A DNA stretch of 64,000 bases, taken from the NCBI RefSeq assembly GCF_030440535.1, contig NZ_CP047117.1, forward strand, positions 1,674,001-1,738,000, given 5' to 3'. A program made the translations under genes and the position numbers. Under the pieces are notes generated by a model. It ran no database searches, was not told where the DNA came from, and was given only the letters and a program-made list of their open reading frames with translations. The stretch's first letter is position 1; the number at the start of each line of letters is the position of its first letter. Below, piece after piece: positions 1-8,264 of the stretch. The stretch comes from Corynebacterium capitovis DSM 44611. Lineage in GTDB: Bacteria; Actinomycetota; Actinomycetes; Mycobacteriales; Mycobacteriaceae.

Positions 1-1
1 T

Positions 2-355
2 GACGAGGTCGAGCGCGCACTCGCCGAGCACAGCTCGACCATGCGTGAGTACTGGATTCTGACCTGCGTTACCGCGCAACCGTGCTCGCAGCGCCAGCTC
101 TCGGAGCTGCTGTCCATCGACGCGAGCGACATGGTGCGCCTGATCGACTCCCTGGAGGTGCACGGCTGGGTGCAGCGCGATCGCGACCCGAACGACCGGC
201 GCCGGCAGATCGTCACTGCGACCAAGAAGGGCAGCAAGGCCCAGGCCGAGCTCGCCGCAGGCGTGACTGCGGCCGAGGAGCGCGCGCTTGACGCGTCGTC
301 GCAGAAGCAGCTCAAGAGCCTGAAGAAGCTGTCCCAGGCCGTCCTGCAGGATTAG
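2..355 (+). CDS. MarR-family transcriptional regulator (5' end outside window)
   Basis: The reading frame is open from the left window edge, so the N-terminus is missing. The visible part carries a winged helix-turn-helix: a recognition-helix region around SQRQLSELLSIDASDMVRL followed by the wing motif RDPNDRRRQIVTATKKG, which is typical of MarR proteins. The C-terminal helix (ELAAGVTAAEERALD...) would form the dimer interface. It stops 2 bp before the ATG of the Pls-like synthetase, so the two are almost certainly cotranscribed. MarR proteins usually repress their own operon and respond to small ligands; a link to the synthetase product is inference. Confidence 0.88.
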   Translation, partial: DEVERALAEHSSTMREYWILTCVTAQPCSQRQLSELLSIDASDMVRLIDSLEVHGWVQRDRDPNDRRRQIVTATKKGSKAQAELAAGVTAAEERALDASSQKQLKSLKKLSQAVLQD

Positions 356-357
356 CG

Positions 358-3300
358 ATGCCGCCCGACAGCCAGCTTCTGCGCGGCCACCTCGCGCCCA
401 CGCCGCGCACGCTTATCGACGTCCTCACCACCACAGCACACGCCCACCCCACCGCCGCCGCCATCGACGACGGCACGGTGGTGACCTACTCCGAGCTGCT
501 CGAGCAGGTGCGCGAGACCGCCGAGAGACTGCACTCCGGGGGGATGCGCCGCGGGGACCGGATCGGGGTGCGGATGTCCTCGGGAACCCGCGACCTCTAC
601 ATCGCCATCCTCGCCACGATGTGGGCCGGATGCGCCTACGTCCCCGTTGACGCGGACGACCCCGACGAGCGCGCCGAGCTCGTGTTCGGGGAGGCCGGCA
701 TTGACGGCATCTTCACCGACGACGGGTTCCGCCCGCTGGCACCCCGCCGCGACGGGGAGACCGAGCTGCCGACCCCCGACGACGACTGCTGGATCATTTT
801 CACCTCCGGTTCCACCGGCACCCCGAAGGGGGTGGCGGTGACGCACCGTTCGGCGGCGGCGTTTGTCGACGCTGAAGCACGCCTGTTCTGCCAGGACGAC
901 CCCCTCGGCACAGAAGACCGGGTTCTGGCCGGGCTGTCCGTCGCCTTCGACGCCTCGTGCGAGGAGATGTGGCTGGCCTGGGCGCACGGCGCCTGCCTCG
1001 TGCCGGCGCCGCGCTCGCTCGTGCGCTCCGGTCAAGACTTAGGCCCCTGGCTGATCCGCCGCGACATCACCGTCGTCTCCACCGTGCCCACGCTCGCCGG
1101 GCTCTGGCCCGCCGAAGCCCTCGACAACGTGCGCCTGCTCATCGTCGGCGGCGAGGCATGCTCGCAAGAGCTCGTCGAGCGCCTGGCCACCCCCGACCGC
1201 GAAATGTGGAATACCTACGGCCCGACGGAGGCGACCGTCGTCGCCTCGGCCGCGCGCCTGTCGCTGGGCCAGCCCGTCACCATCGGCTGGCCGCTCGACG
1301 GGTGGGACCTGGCAGTCGCCGAGGACGGTGAGCTCATCATCGGCGGCGTCGGCCTTGCTCGCTACGTGGACGAGGACAAAGACCGCGAGAAGTACGCGCC
1401 GGCCGCGGGGTGGCAGCGCGCCTACCGCACGGGCGACCACGTGCGCCTCACCGATGACGGGCTGGCATTCATCGGCCGCGCCGATGACCAGGTGAAGATC
1501 GGCGGCCGCCGCATCGAGCTGGGCGAAGTCGAGGCCAACGTGGCCGCCTTGCCCGGCGTGTACAACTCCGCCGTGGCGGTGCAGACCACCGGCGCCGGGG
1601 ACAAGGTGCTGGTGGGCTACGTCTCGCTGGACAACCCCGGGGAGTCCTGGGACGTCGCCGCCGCGCGCGAGCGCCTGGCGGAGACGATGCCCGCCGCCCT
1701 CGTGCCACGCATCCACGTCATGGAGGAGCTCCCCATCCGCACCTCCGGCAAGGTGGACAAGAAGGCCTTGCCCTGGCCGCTGCCCGCGGCGACGCTGGGG
1801 GAGGATTTCGGCCCCACCGAGTCCTGGCTCGCCGCGACCTGGGTCGACGTTCTAGGAGTGCCCGCCGAGTCCCGCGACGCCGACTTTTTCGAGGCCGGGG
1901 GCACATCCCTCGCCGCGGCCACCCTAGTGGCGCGCATACGCGAGCGGGTGCCGACGTTCGCCGTACGCGACCTCTACGACCACCCCCGCCTCGGCGCACT
2001 CGCGGAGTTCGTGGACACCCTCGTCCAGGCCCCCTCCCCCGCCGCCGCGCGCGCTGTCCGGCCAGTGGGTGCGGGCACCCGCCTGGCGCAGACGCTCATT
2101 CAGGTCCCCGCCATGACGCTGCATGCCGCCACCTACGTCACGTGGTGGGCGATCCTGGCCACCGCGCTGGGCCTGCTCCAGCTGGACTGGACGGTCCTGG
2201 CCGTACTGTTTGTGGTGTTGTGCACCCCGCTGGGGCGGCTGCACGTCGGTGCGCTTGGGGCGCGGTTGATTCGCGGGCGCATCCGCCCGGGTAACTACCC
2301 CCGAGGCGGCGTCACCCACCTGCGGCTGTGGGCCGCGGAGCGCTGGGTGCACGCGTCCGGCGCGCTGAACATCTCCGGTTCGACATGGGTGGCGTACTTC
2401 GCGCGCCTACTCGGGGCGAAGGTGGGCCGCGGCGTGGACATGCATACGCTGCCTCCGACGACCGGCCTGCTCACCTTGGGCAAAGGCGTGGCCATCGAAC
2501 CGGAAGTAGACCTGTCCGGGTATTGGATCGACGGTGACGTGCTGCGCGTCGGCTCCATCGCGATCGGCCCGGAAGCCCGCGTGGGTGCGCGTTCCACGCT
2601 CCTGCCCGGCACGGACATCCACGCTCACGCCCACATTGAGGCCGGCTCGACGGTCACCGGTGACAAGCCCGTGAAGAAGGGGGCGCGTTGGGCTGGTTCG
2701 CCCGCGCGCAAGGTGGGCCGCTCCAAGCACCGTTTCCCGGAGCAGCGACCGAAGCCGCGCCGCCTCTGGGTGGGGATGTACGGCCTCACCTCGCTCGCGC
2801 TGGCGGTCATGCCGGTGGCTGCGGCGACGGTGGGCGTCGCCATCGTCCTCGGCCTGATCCGGTTGACCAGGGGTCACCCGGCCATCGGCGCGCTACTCTT
2901 CGCGCCGCTTGGCGGCTTGGTCTACCTCGGTGCGCTGATCGTGTTTACCTGGTGCGGTGTGCGCGTGCTCTCGCGCGGAATCCACCCGGGGGTCGCCCCC
3001 GTGCGCTCCGCGCAGGGGTGGAGGTTGTGGACGGTCACGCGGTTGCTTGACGACGCCCGCACGCGCCTCTTCCCCCTCTACGCCGGCGCCCTGACCCCGA
3101 CGTGGCTGCGCTCGCTCGGCGCGACGGTGGGCCGCGACGTGGAAATATCCACCGCAGTGCTGGTGCCACGGCTCACCACCGTGAAGGATGGCGCCTTCCT
3201 TGCCGACGACACACTGGTGGGCACCTACGAACTGGGCCACGGCTGGATGCGTACCGGTGAGACGACGGTGGGTAAGCGCTCTTTCGTCGGCAATTCGGGG

Positions 3301-4137
3301 ATTGCCGGGCCCGGGCGCAAGCTGGCGAAGAATTCGCTGGTCGCGGTGCTGTCCTCGGCCCCGAGGAAGTCCAAGGCGGGGTCGAACTGGTGGGGCTCCC
3401 CGCCGGAGCGGATGCGGCGCGTCGAGGTCGAGGCACCTGGTGGTGAGGCGCTGACGTACGCGCCGTCGGCAAGCGTCAAGCGCAAGCGCGGCGTCATCGA
3501 GACCATGCGCCTCCTCGCCCCGATGGGCAACGCGATGCTGGCCGCAGCGTTCCTCGTAGGCGTGCACTATGCGCTACTTAACCTGGGGTTCTGGGCCTAC
3601 GCGCTCGGCGGGCTGCTCTTTATGGCCTGCGGGGCGGGTGCCGTGGCGATGGCGTGCGTAGCCAAGTGGGTGTGCGTGGGCCGGCACGTGCCGGGCGAGC
3701 ACCCTCTCTTCAGCTGGTTTGTCTGGCTTAACGAGCTACAAGATCAGTTTGTAGAGCTCGTCGCCGCGCCGTGGTTCTTTTCCCACGCCTACGGCACGGG
3801 TGAAATGAACATGGCGTTGCGCGCGCTGGGCGTGAAGGTGGGCCGCGGGGCGTGGGTGGACTCCTACTGGTTCCCGGAAACCGATTTGTGCACAGTGGGC
3901 GAAGGAGCGAACGTCGGACCAGGCACGGTGGTGCAAACACACCTGTTCCAGGACCGGGTTATGAGCCTCGATGCGGTCACCATCGGGTCCGGGGCGACGC
4001 TTGCGGCGCATTCAGTGGCACTGCCAGCCTCGACAGTCGGTGCGGGTGCGACGGTGAGACCCGGCTCTTTACTGATGCGCGGCGACCAAGTGCCGGGGGG
4101 CACTTTGTGGCAAGGCAATCCGATCGAACCCGTGTGA
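358..4137 (+). CDS. Pls/PosA-type non-ribosomal peptide synthetase (A-T-membrane-tandem hexapeptide domains)
   Basis: 1259 aa. The N-terminal adenylation domain (about 1-470) has the core motifs FTSGSTGTPKGV (about 148), NTYGPTE (about 285), YRTGD (about 356) and the C-terminal lysine motif TSGKVDKKAL. A carrier domain follows with the phosphopantetheine serine in GGTSLAAATL (about 517). The C-terminal half has hydrophobic membrane segments (about 580-620, 805-870, 1050-1100) interleaved with three left-handed beta-helix-like modules beginning LGAKVGRG (about 684), LGATVGRD (about 920) and LGVKVGRG (about 1157). There is no classical condensation or thioesterase domain. This is the layout of epsilon-poly-lysine synthetase Pls, where the C-terminal tandem domains form isopeptide bonds. 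The specificity residues read D-A-E-S-I-G-T-V-V-K, one change from the published lysine code DAESIGSVVK. The product is unknown. Confidence 0.88.
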   Translation: MPPDSQLLRGHLAPTPRTLIDVLTTTAHAHPTAAAIDDGTVVTYSELLEQVRETAERLHSGGMRRGDRIGVRMSSGTRDLYIAILATMWAGCAYVPVDADDPDERAELVFGEAGIDGIFTDDGFRPLAPRRDGETELPTPDDDCWIIFTSGSTGTPKGVAVTHRSAAAFVDAEARLFCQDDPLGTEDRVLAGLSVAFDASCEEMWLAWAHGACLVPAPRSLVRSGQDLGPWLIRRDITVVSTVPTLAGLWPAEALDNVRLLIVGGEACSQELVERLATPDREMWNTYGPTEATVVASAARLSLGQPVTIGWPLDGWDLAVAEDGELIIGGVGLARYVDEDKDREKYAPAAGWQRAYRTGDHVRLTDDGLAFIGRADDQVKIGGRRIELGEVEANVAALPGVYNSAVAVQTTGAGDKVLVGYVSLDNPGESWDVAAARERLAETMPAALVPRIHVMEELPIRTSGKVDKKALPWPLPAATLGEDFGPTESWLAATWVDVLGVPAESRDADFFEAGGTSLAAATLVARIRERVPTFAVRDLYDHPRLGALAEFVDTLVQAPSPAAARAVRPVGAGTRLAQTLIQVPAMTLHAATYVTWWAILATALGLLQLDWTVLAVLFVVLCTPLGRLHVGALGARLIRGRIRPGNYPRGGVTHLRLWAAERWVHASGALNISGSTWVAYFARLLGAKVGRGVDMHTLPPTTGLLTLGKGVAIEPEVDLSGYWIDGDVLRVGSIAIGPEARVGARSTLLPGTDIHAHAHIEAGSTVTGDKPVKKGARWAGSPARKVGRSKHRFPEQRPKPRRLWVGMYGLTSLALAVMPVAAATVGVAIVLGLIRLTRGHPAIGALLFAPLGGLVYLGALIVFTWCGVRVLSRGIHPGVAPVRSAQGWRLWTVTRLLDDARTRLFPLYAGALTPTWLRSLGATVGRDVEISTAVLVPRLTTVKDGAFLADDTLVGTYELGHGWMRTGETTVGKRSFVGNSGIAGPGRKLAKNSLVAVLSSAPRKSKAGSNWWGSPPERMRRVEVEAPGGEALTYAPSASVKRKRGVIETMRLLAPMGNAMLAAAFLVGVHYALLNLGFWAYALGGLLFMACGAGAVAMACVAKWVCVGRHVPGEHPLFSWFVWLNELQDQFVELVAAPWFFSHAYGTGEMNMALRALGVKVGRGAWVDSYWFPETDLCTVGEGANVGPGTVVQTHLFQDRVMSLDAVTIGSGATLAAHSVALPASTVGAGATVRPGSLLMRGDQVPGGTLWQGNPIEPV

Positions 4138-4308
4138 CCGGCCGCTCACGTGACTAAACGGTCTGACTCTGCCCGTTGCCTCCGCAGATCACGCCCCCGC
4201 GGCACTGCTGCCGCCGGGGTTGGAGCGCGTGGCCATCGTCACCGGCTTCCAGCCTGAGGGACTTCGGGGCGATCAGAATGGCTCCTTCTCGCCCCCGCCT
4301 GCCCGGCC
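4138..4308. other. Convergent intergenic spacer, no gene recognised
   Basis: This is the spacer between the stop of the Pls-like synthetase (plus) and the stop of the ABC ATPase (minus). One plus-strand frame reads LLPPGLERVAIVTGFQPEG, which looks protein-like but matches no family I recognise. I see no clear terminator hairpin with a T-run. Confidence 0.4.
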
Positions 4309-5040
4309 TCAGAACACGAGCAGATCCAAGAACTTCCGCGCGCGCTCGCTGGCGGGGCGCTCGAAGAAGGCATCGGGGGCGCCGGTCTCGACGATTTCGC
4401 CGGCGTCCATGAACACGACGCGGTCCGCTACAGCGCGGGCGAAGGACATTTCATGGGTCACGACAAGCATCGTCATGCCATCGCGGGCGAGCCCGGCGAC
4501 CACGTCGAGGACCTCGCGCACGATCTCGGGGTCCAGGGACGCTGTGATTTCGTCGAGAAGCAATGCCTTAGGCCGCATCATGAGCGCGCGCACGATGGCT
4601 ACGCGCTGTTTCTGCCCGCCAGAGAGTTCGTGGGGCTTGGCTTCGCTTTTCGACGCCAACCCGACGCGCTCGAGAAGAGCCAGCGCCCGCGAGCGAGCCT
4701 CGTCGAGGTTTGCGTGCTGCACGACTTTGGGTCCGAGCAGCAGGTTGTCCATGACGTTGAGGTGCGGGAAGAGCTCGTAAGACTGGAAGACCATGCCCAC
4801 GGTCGTGCGCACGTCTTTGCCCTTCGCCTTGCCCACGACGTGGCCATCAACGTTGATCGTGCCGCCCTGGATCGGCTCCAGGCCGTTGATCGTTTGCAGG
4901 AGCGTGGACTTGCCGCAGCCTGATGGGCCGATGATCGCGATGACTTCGCCGGGGGCGACGTTGAGGTCGATGTCCCGGAGGGCGTGATAGTCGCCGTAGT
5001 ACTTGTTCACGCCATGAAGTGAGATGAGCGGTTGCGTCAT
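4309..5040 (-). CDS. Polar amino-acid ABC transporter ATP-binding protein
   Basis: 243 aa from ATG at 5040 (MTQPLISLHG), which overlaps the upstream permease stop by 4 bp; the longer open frame reaching 5133 lies inside that permease. It has Walker A GPSGCGKST, the signature LSGGQKQR, Walker B ALLLDEITASLD and the switch histidine in VVTHEMSFA, all in the order of the HisP/GlnQ family. It would drive import through the two permeases encoded immediately upstream. Last gene of a binding protein-permease-permease-ATPase operon on the minus strand. Confidence 0.95.
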   Translation of the reverse strand: MTQPLISLHGVNKYYGDYHALRDIDLNVAPGEVIAIIGPSGCGKSTLLQTINGLEPIQGGTINVDGHVVGKAKGKDVRTTVGMVFQSYELFPHLNVMDNLLLGPKVVQHANLDEARSRALALLERVGLASKSEAKPHELSGGQKQRVAIVRALMMRPKALLLDEITASLDPEIVREVLDVVAGLARDGMTMLVVTHEMSFARAVADRVVFMDAGEIVETGAPDAFFERPASERARKFLDLLVF

Positions 5041-5714
5041 GCGGGGTTCCACCTTTGTTCGAGTTTGCGCGAGGCCCAGGAGATCGGGAAACAGACGAGG
5101 AAGTACAGCAGGAAGACAACGGCGTAGATCCACAGGGCGGCGTTGGGGTAGGTGAAGCGGTTGGCGTCGATGATCTGCTGGGCGACTTTGAGCACCTCAA
5201 CTACGCCGATCAGGGCAACGAGCGAGGTAGTCATGATCATGCGGTTGGTCAGGTTGATGGTCAGGGGCACGAGCCCGCGCACCGCCTGCGGAAGGATGAC
5301 GTAACGGTACAGGTCGCGGCCCTCAAGACCGAGGGCCGCGGCACTGCGGTACTGGTGGCGCGGAATAGCGTCGATCGAGGCGCGCACGAGGTCACCCATC
5401 TCCGCGGTGCCCCAGATCGTGAACACAATGACCGCGGCGAGCTTCGCATTGAGGTTGATGCCAAACCCGCGCGTGAGGTCAAAGTACACGAGAAAGAGCA
5501 GCACCAATTGCGGCATGATGCGCACAAACTGCAGGTAGAGCTGAGTGAAAAAACGCACAATTTTACTTCTCGACGCCATGACCAGGCCGAGCCCCGTTCC
5601 CAACACGACCGACAAACCCATCGAGGCCAGCGCAATTTGCACGGACACCCACAGGCCAGCGAGGAGGCGGGGGAAGTTGTTGCCGTCAAGAAGAATGCTG
5701 AGGTCCGAAGACAC
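5037..5714 (-). CDS. Amino-acid ABC transporter permease
   Basis: About 225 aa from GTG at 5714 (VSSDLSILLDG), overlapping the preceding permease by 29 bp. It has several transmembrane helices starting at LLAGLWVSVQIALASMG, and the HisM/GlnP-type cytoplasmic loop around EMGDLVRASIDAIPRHQYRS, which contacts the ATPase. Pairs with the adjacent permease as a heterodimeric channel. An ATG further upstream exists in frame but lies deep in the other permease. Confidence 0.9.
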   Translation of the reverse strand: MSSDLSILLDGNNFPRLLAGLWVSVQIALASMGLSVVLGTGLGLVMASRSKIVRFFTQLYLQFVRIMPQLVLLFLVYFDLTRGFGINLNAKLAAVIVFTIWGTAEMGDLVRASIDAIPRHQYRSAAALGLEGRDLYRYVILPQAVRGLVPLTINLTNRMIMTTSLVALIGVVEVLKVAQQIIDANRFTYPNAALWIYAVVFLLYFLVCFPISWASRKLEQRWNPA

Positions 5715-6357
5715 GGGCGCGCACCTTCCTCTCCGCGTATCCGGCAATAAGTGACAGGGGCAGGAGGATGACCAGGTAGAACACGACAAGCAGGAGCAAG
5801 GCCTCCTGGGTCTGGTACGCCTGGCCGATCTGCTCCTTCGCAGTAAACACCAGTTCCGGCACCGCGACGACCCCGACCACGGATGTTTCCTTGACCAGAA
5901 AGATCATGTTCGCGGCGACCGCCGGCAGGGCGATCGCGGTCGCCTGCGGAACGATCACGTGCCGCATCGCTTGTAGGCGCGTCAACCCCAGGCTTAGCGA
6001 GGAGCGCAGCTGGATACCTGCGACCGCTTCCAACCCGGTCCGGATCGCCTCCGCCATGTACCCGCCCCCCAGAAATGCCAAGCCGATGACCGCGCAGGTC
6101 TCAGAACTGAGCACAACACCCAGCTTGGGCAGACCGAAGTAGAGAAAGAACAGCTGCACCAGGAGCGGGGTGTTGCGGGATAGCTCAATGTAGGCCTGCA
6201 CGATCTGGCGCAGCACCGGAATGTGGAAGTACTTGATTACGGCGCCCACCAGCCCGATAGCAATCGCGGCGGCAATGCCGAAAGCGGCAATCCTCAGCGT
6301 GATAAGTGCCGCTTTGGCATAGACCGGGATGTTTTCGACGACAATCGAAGCATCCAT
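5686..6357 (-). CDS. Amino-acid ABC transporter permease
   Basis: 223 aa, MDASIVVENIPVYAKAALIT. Multi-span HisMQ-family permease with the typical ELSRNTPLLVQLFFLYFGLP motif and the EAIRTGLEAV coupling loop. The start follows the binding-protein stop by 3 bp, so translation is probably coupled. With the neighbouring permease and ATPase it forms an importer for a polar amino acid. Confidence 0.93.
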   Translation of the reverse strand: MDASIVVENIPVYAKAALITLRIAAFGIAAAIAIGLVGAVIKYFHIPVLRQIVQAYIELSRNTPLLVQLFFLYFGLPKLGVVLSSETCAVIGLAFLGGGYMAEAIRTGLEAVAGIQLRSSLSLGLTRLQAMRHVIVPQATAIALPAVAANMIFLVKETSVVGVVAVPELVFTAKEQIGQAYQTQEALLLLVVFYLVILLPLSLIAGYAERKVRARVFGPQHSS

Positions 6358-6360
6358 GGC

Positions 6361-7212
6361 CTAGAGCTGGCCGCCCTCCACCACCAGCTCGTCGGCGGGA
6401 ACCTGGTCGCCGTAGACCGGCTTCAGGGTCTTCTCGTAGTCGTTGTGGAAGAAGTTCTCCTTGCCCAGGGAGACCAGTTCCTCGTTGAGCCAATCCAGAA
6501 GCGTTGTGTTGCCCTTCTTCACGGCGGCAGCAATCGTATCGACGTCACCGAGCGAGGTGATCGTCGCGTGGTAGCCCGGCGAGTTCGCCGCCCACGCCAG
6601 GGCCTCGGTGTTGTCTGTGACCCAGGCGTCGCCTCGGCCGTCGAGAAGTGCGTTGGTCGCTTCCGTGTACTGCTCGTACTTCTGCAGTGTGACCTCGGGG
6701 TGGTTCTTTTCCAGGTAGGACTCGGCGGTCGTACCCTTCACCACGATGACGTTCTTGCCGGACAGGCCTGCGACATCCGTGATTGGCGCGGCGTCAGGCG
6801 TGACAACACCCAGCGAGACCTTCATGTACGGGTTAGCGAAGTCCACTTTCTGCTTGCGCTCATCCGTCACCGTGAAGTTGGCCAAAATCGCGTCCACCTT
6901 GCCCGTGTCCACGAACTCGACTCGCGACGCAGCCTCAACCGGCACCCACTCCACCTTCACACCAAGGTCCTGCGCGAGACGCTTGCCGTACTCGATGTCG
7001 TATCCCGCGTACTCACCGTTCGCGTCGATGTAACCAAACGGCGCCTTATCTGAAAACACGCCTAGCCGGATCGTGCCGTCCTCTTTGATCTGATCCAGGG
7101 TGCGGGTCGAGTTCTGCCCGCTATCCGACGTCGACGAACACGCCGCCAGGAATACAGTGAGCAACGCCAGGACCGCCGCAATTACCGCGCTGGTACGCAA
7201 TTTTAGTGCCAC
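6361..7212 (-). CDS. Cysteine/polar amino-acid ABC transporter substrate-binding lipoprotein
   Basis: 283 aa from GTG at 7212 (VALKLRTSAVIAAVLALL), preceded by an AGAGAAG Shine-Dalgarno. The signal peptide ends in the lipobox FLAAC, so it is a membrane-anchored lipoprotein. The mature part is a family-3 solute-binding fold (SBP_bac_3). The stretches ILANFTVTDERKQKVDF, PYMKVSLGVV and TTAESYLEKNHPEVTL resemble the Campylobacter cysteine-binding protein CjaA, so cysteine or cystine is the favoured ligand; glutamate is the main alternative. First gene of its operon. Confidence 0.92.
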   Translation of the reverse strand: MALKLRTSAVIAAVLALLTVFLAACSSTSDSGQNSTRTLDQIKEDGTIRLGVFSDKAPFGYIDANGEYAGYDIEYGKRLAQDLGVKVEWVPVEAASRVEFVDTGKVDAILANFTVTDERKQKVDFANPYMKVSLGVVTPDAAPITDVAGLSGKNVIVVKGTTAESYLEKNHPEVTLQKYEQYTEATNALLDGRGDAWVTDNTEALAWAANSPGYHATITSLGDVDTIAAAVKKGNTTLLDWLNEELVSLGKENFFHNDYEKTLKPVYGDQVPADELVVEGGQL

Positions 7213-7249
7213 ACGCTTCTCTTTCTCTTGGACCGAATTGTTTAGCAGG

Positions 7250-7279
7250 AGCATACCAAGCGGTCTGTTAGATGCGCAA
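7250..7279 (-). promoter_or_regulatory. Probable promoter of the amino-acid importer operon
   Basis: On the minus strand TTGCGC (7279-7274) and TATGCT (7255-7250) are separated by 18 bp. This puts the start of transcription about 30-35 nt upstream of the binding-protein GTG at 7212. Read by eye only. Confidence 0.45.
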
Positions 7280-7317
7280 TCGGGTTTTGGTCGTATGTGT
7301 TGTCGGAAGGAGAGGCA

Positions 7318-7378
7318 AAGTAGAGCAACGCACAAATCCAACCCCCGGGGGCACGACAAAACCCGCGTTACTCTACTT
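7318..7378. repeat. Solitary copy of the GTAGAGCAACGC palindromic repeat
   Basis: The left arm AAGTAGAGCAACGC (7318-7331) pairs with the right arm GCGTTACTCTACTT (7365-7378) with one mismatch; an inner CCCCCGGGGG lies at 7342-7351. The arms are the same as those of the array at 28424-28844. The right arm contains the stop codon of the sortase gene (7368-7370), as the last array palindrome contains the stop of the DUF559 gene. A terminator or protein-binding role is possible. Confidence 0.75.
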
Positions 7379-8264
7379 CTTTCCCGGAACTGGAGCCCGC
7401 AGATTTAAATCGCCGCCGTAACGCCCGCACCAGGATCACCAGCAAAACCCCGAGCACCAGCACGCACACCGCAATCATCCACCAGGACCAGCCCCACCCG
7501 GAAACCTCAGGTTCGGGCGCGTCGGGGTCGAGCGGCACGCGCTGCGCGTGGACGAGCAACCGGTCGGTGTTGATGCCGTACGGGGTGCAGGTGATGAGGG
7601 TGATTTTGTCCTTGCCGGGTTCGTAGGTGACGCGGTCGTACGCCTCCGGTTTGACCACCTCACGCCCGGTCATCTGGTAGCGCAGGCGCTCGCCCATCAC
7701 GTCGATGTAGATGTCATCGCCTTCACGCAGCATGGGGAGCTGGTCGAACATCGCGGCGTTGACCATGCCGGTGTGGGCGGAGATGACGGAGTTGGTGCCG
7801 TCGCCGCCGACGGGCAGGGTTGAGCCGTACATGTGGCCGGCGCCTTCGTACAGGACTTTCGGCAGGGTGGTGTGGTAGATGGGCAGGTCGACGTCGATGG
7901 CGGGGATGCGGATGCGCGCCATGATCTGGAAGCTTTCGGGCAGCGTCAGCTGTGTCATGTAGTAGTCGTAGCCGTCGTCGCCTTCCACCGGCGGGCGCGC
8001 GTGCGTACCCGCCGCCAAGAGCCAGTCGTTGTAGTCGTGCGCATTGCGCAGTTGCTCGGCTTTGGCTTCATCGCTTAACGACGCCACCGCGCCCGCATAC
8101 TCCTCATTCTGACGGATGAGCTTGTAGTGGTTCGACAGCGTCGAGGCAACCGGGTAGAGCATTAACGCCGCCCCCAGCAACAATACGATCAGCGAGAGCG
8201 TGTTGCCGCGCCGCGGCTTCTTCGGCGCTGAGGACGAGCCAGAGTCTTTCAGTGTGACTGTCAC
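7368..8264 (-). CDS. Class C (pilin-polymerising) sortase
   Basis: 298 aa from GTG at 8264, overlapping the base-pilin stop by 4 bp. It has transmembrane segments at about 23-42 and 261-281. Catalytic residues are His164 (ISAHTGM), Cys226 (TLITCTP) and Arg235 (INTDRLLV), in the usual order. The C-terminal membrane anchor is a class C feature. It would join pilin lysines to LPxTG threonines and build the fibre from the two pilins and tip protein upstream. It is the only sortase in the cluster, and the usual lid motif Asp-Pro-aromatic is not visible between about 80 and 108. Confidence 0.93.
   Translation of the reverse strand: MTVTLKDSGSSSAPKKPRRGNTLSLIVLLLGAALMLYPVASTLSNHYKLIRQNEEYAGAVASLSDEAKAEQLRNAHDYNDWLLAAGTHARPPVEGDDGYDYYMTQLTLPESFQIMARIRIPAIDVDLPIYHTTLPKVLYEGAGHMYGSTLPVGGDGTNSVISAHTGMVNAAMFDQLPMLREGDDIYIDVMGERLRYQMTGREVVKPEAYDRVTYEPGKDKITLITCTPYGINTDRLLVHAQRVPLDPDAPEPEVSGWGWSWWMIAVCVLVLGVLLVILVRALRRRFKSAGSSSGKEVE

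Noticed and set aside
4141..4305. Pseudogene remnant (LLPPGLERVAIVTGFQPEG)
   Set aside because: The readable stretch is short and matches no family I can name, so it is not reported as a pseudogene.
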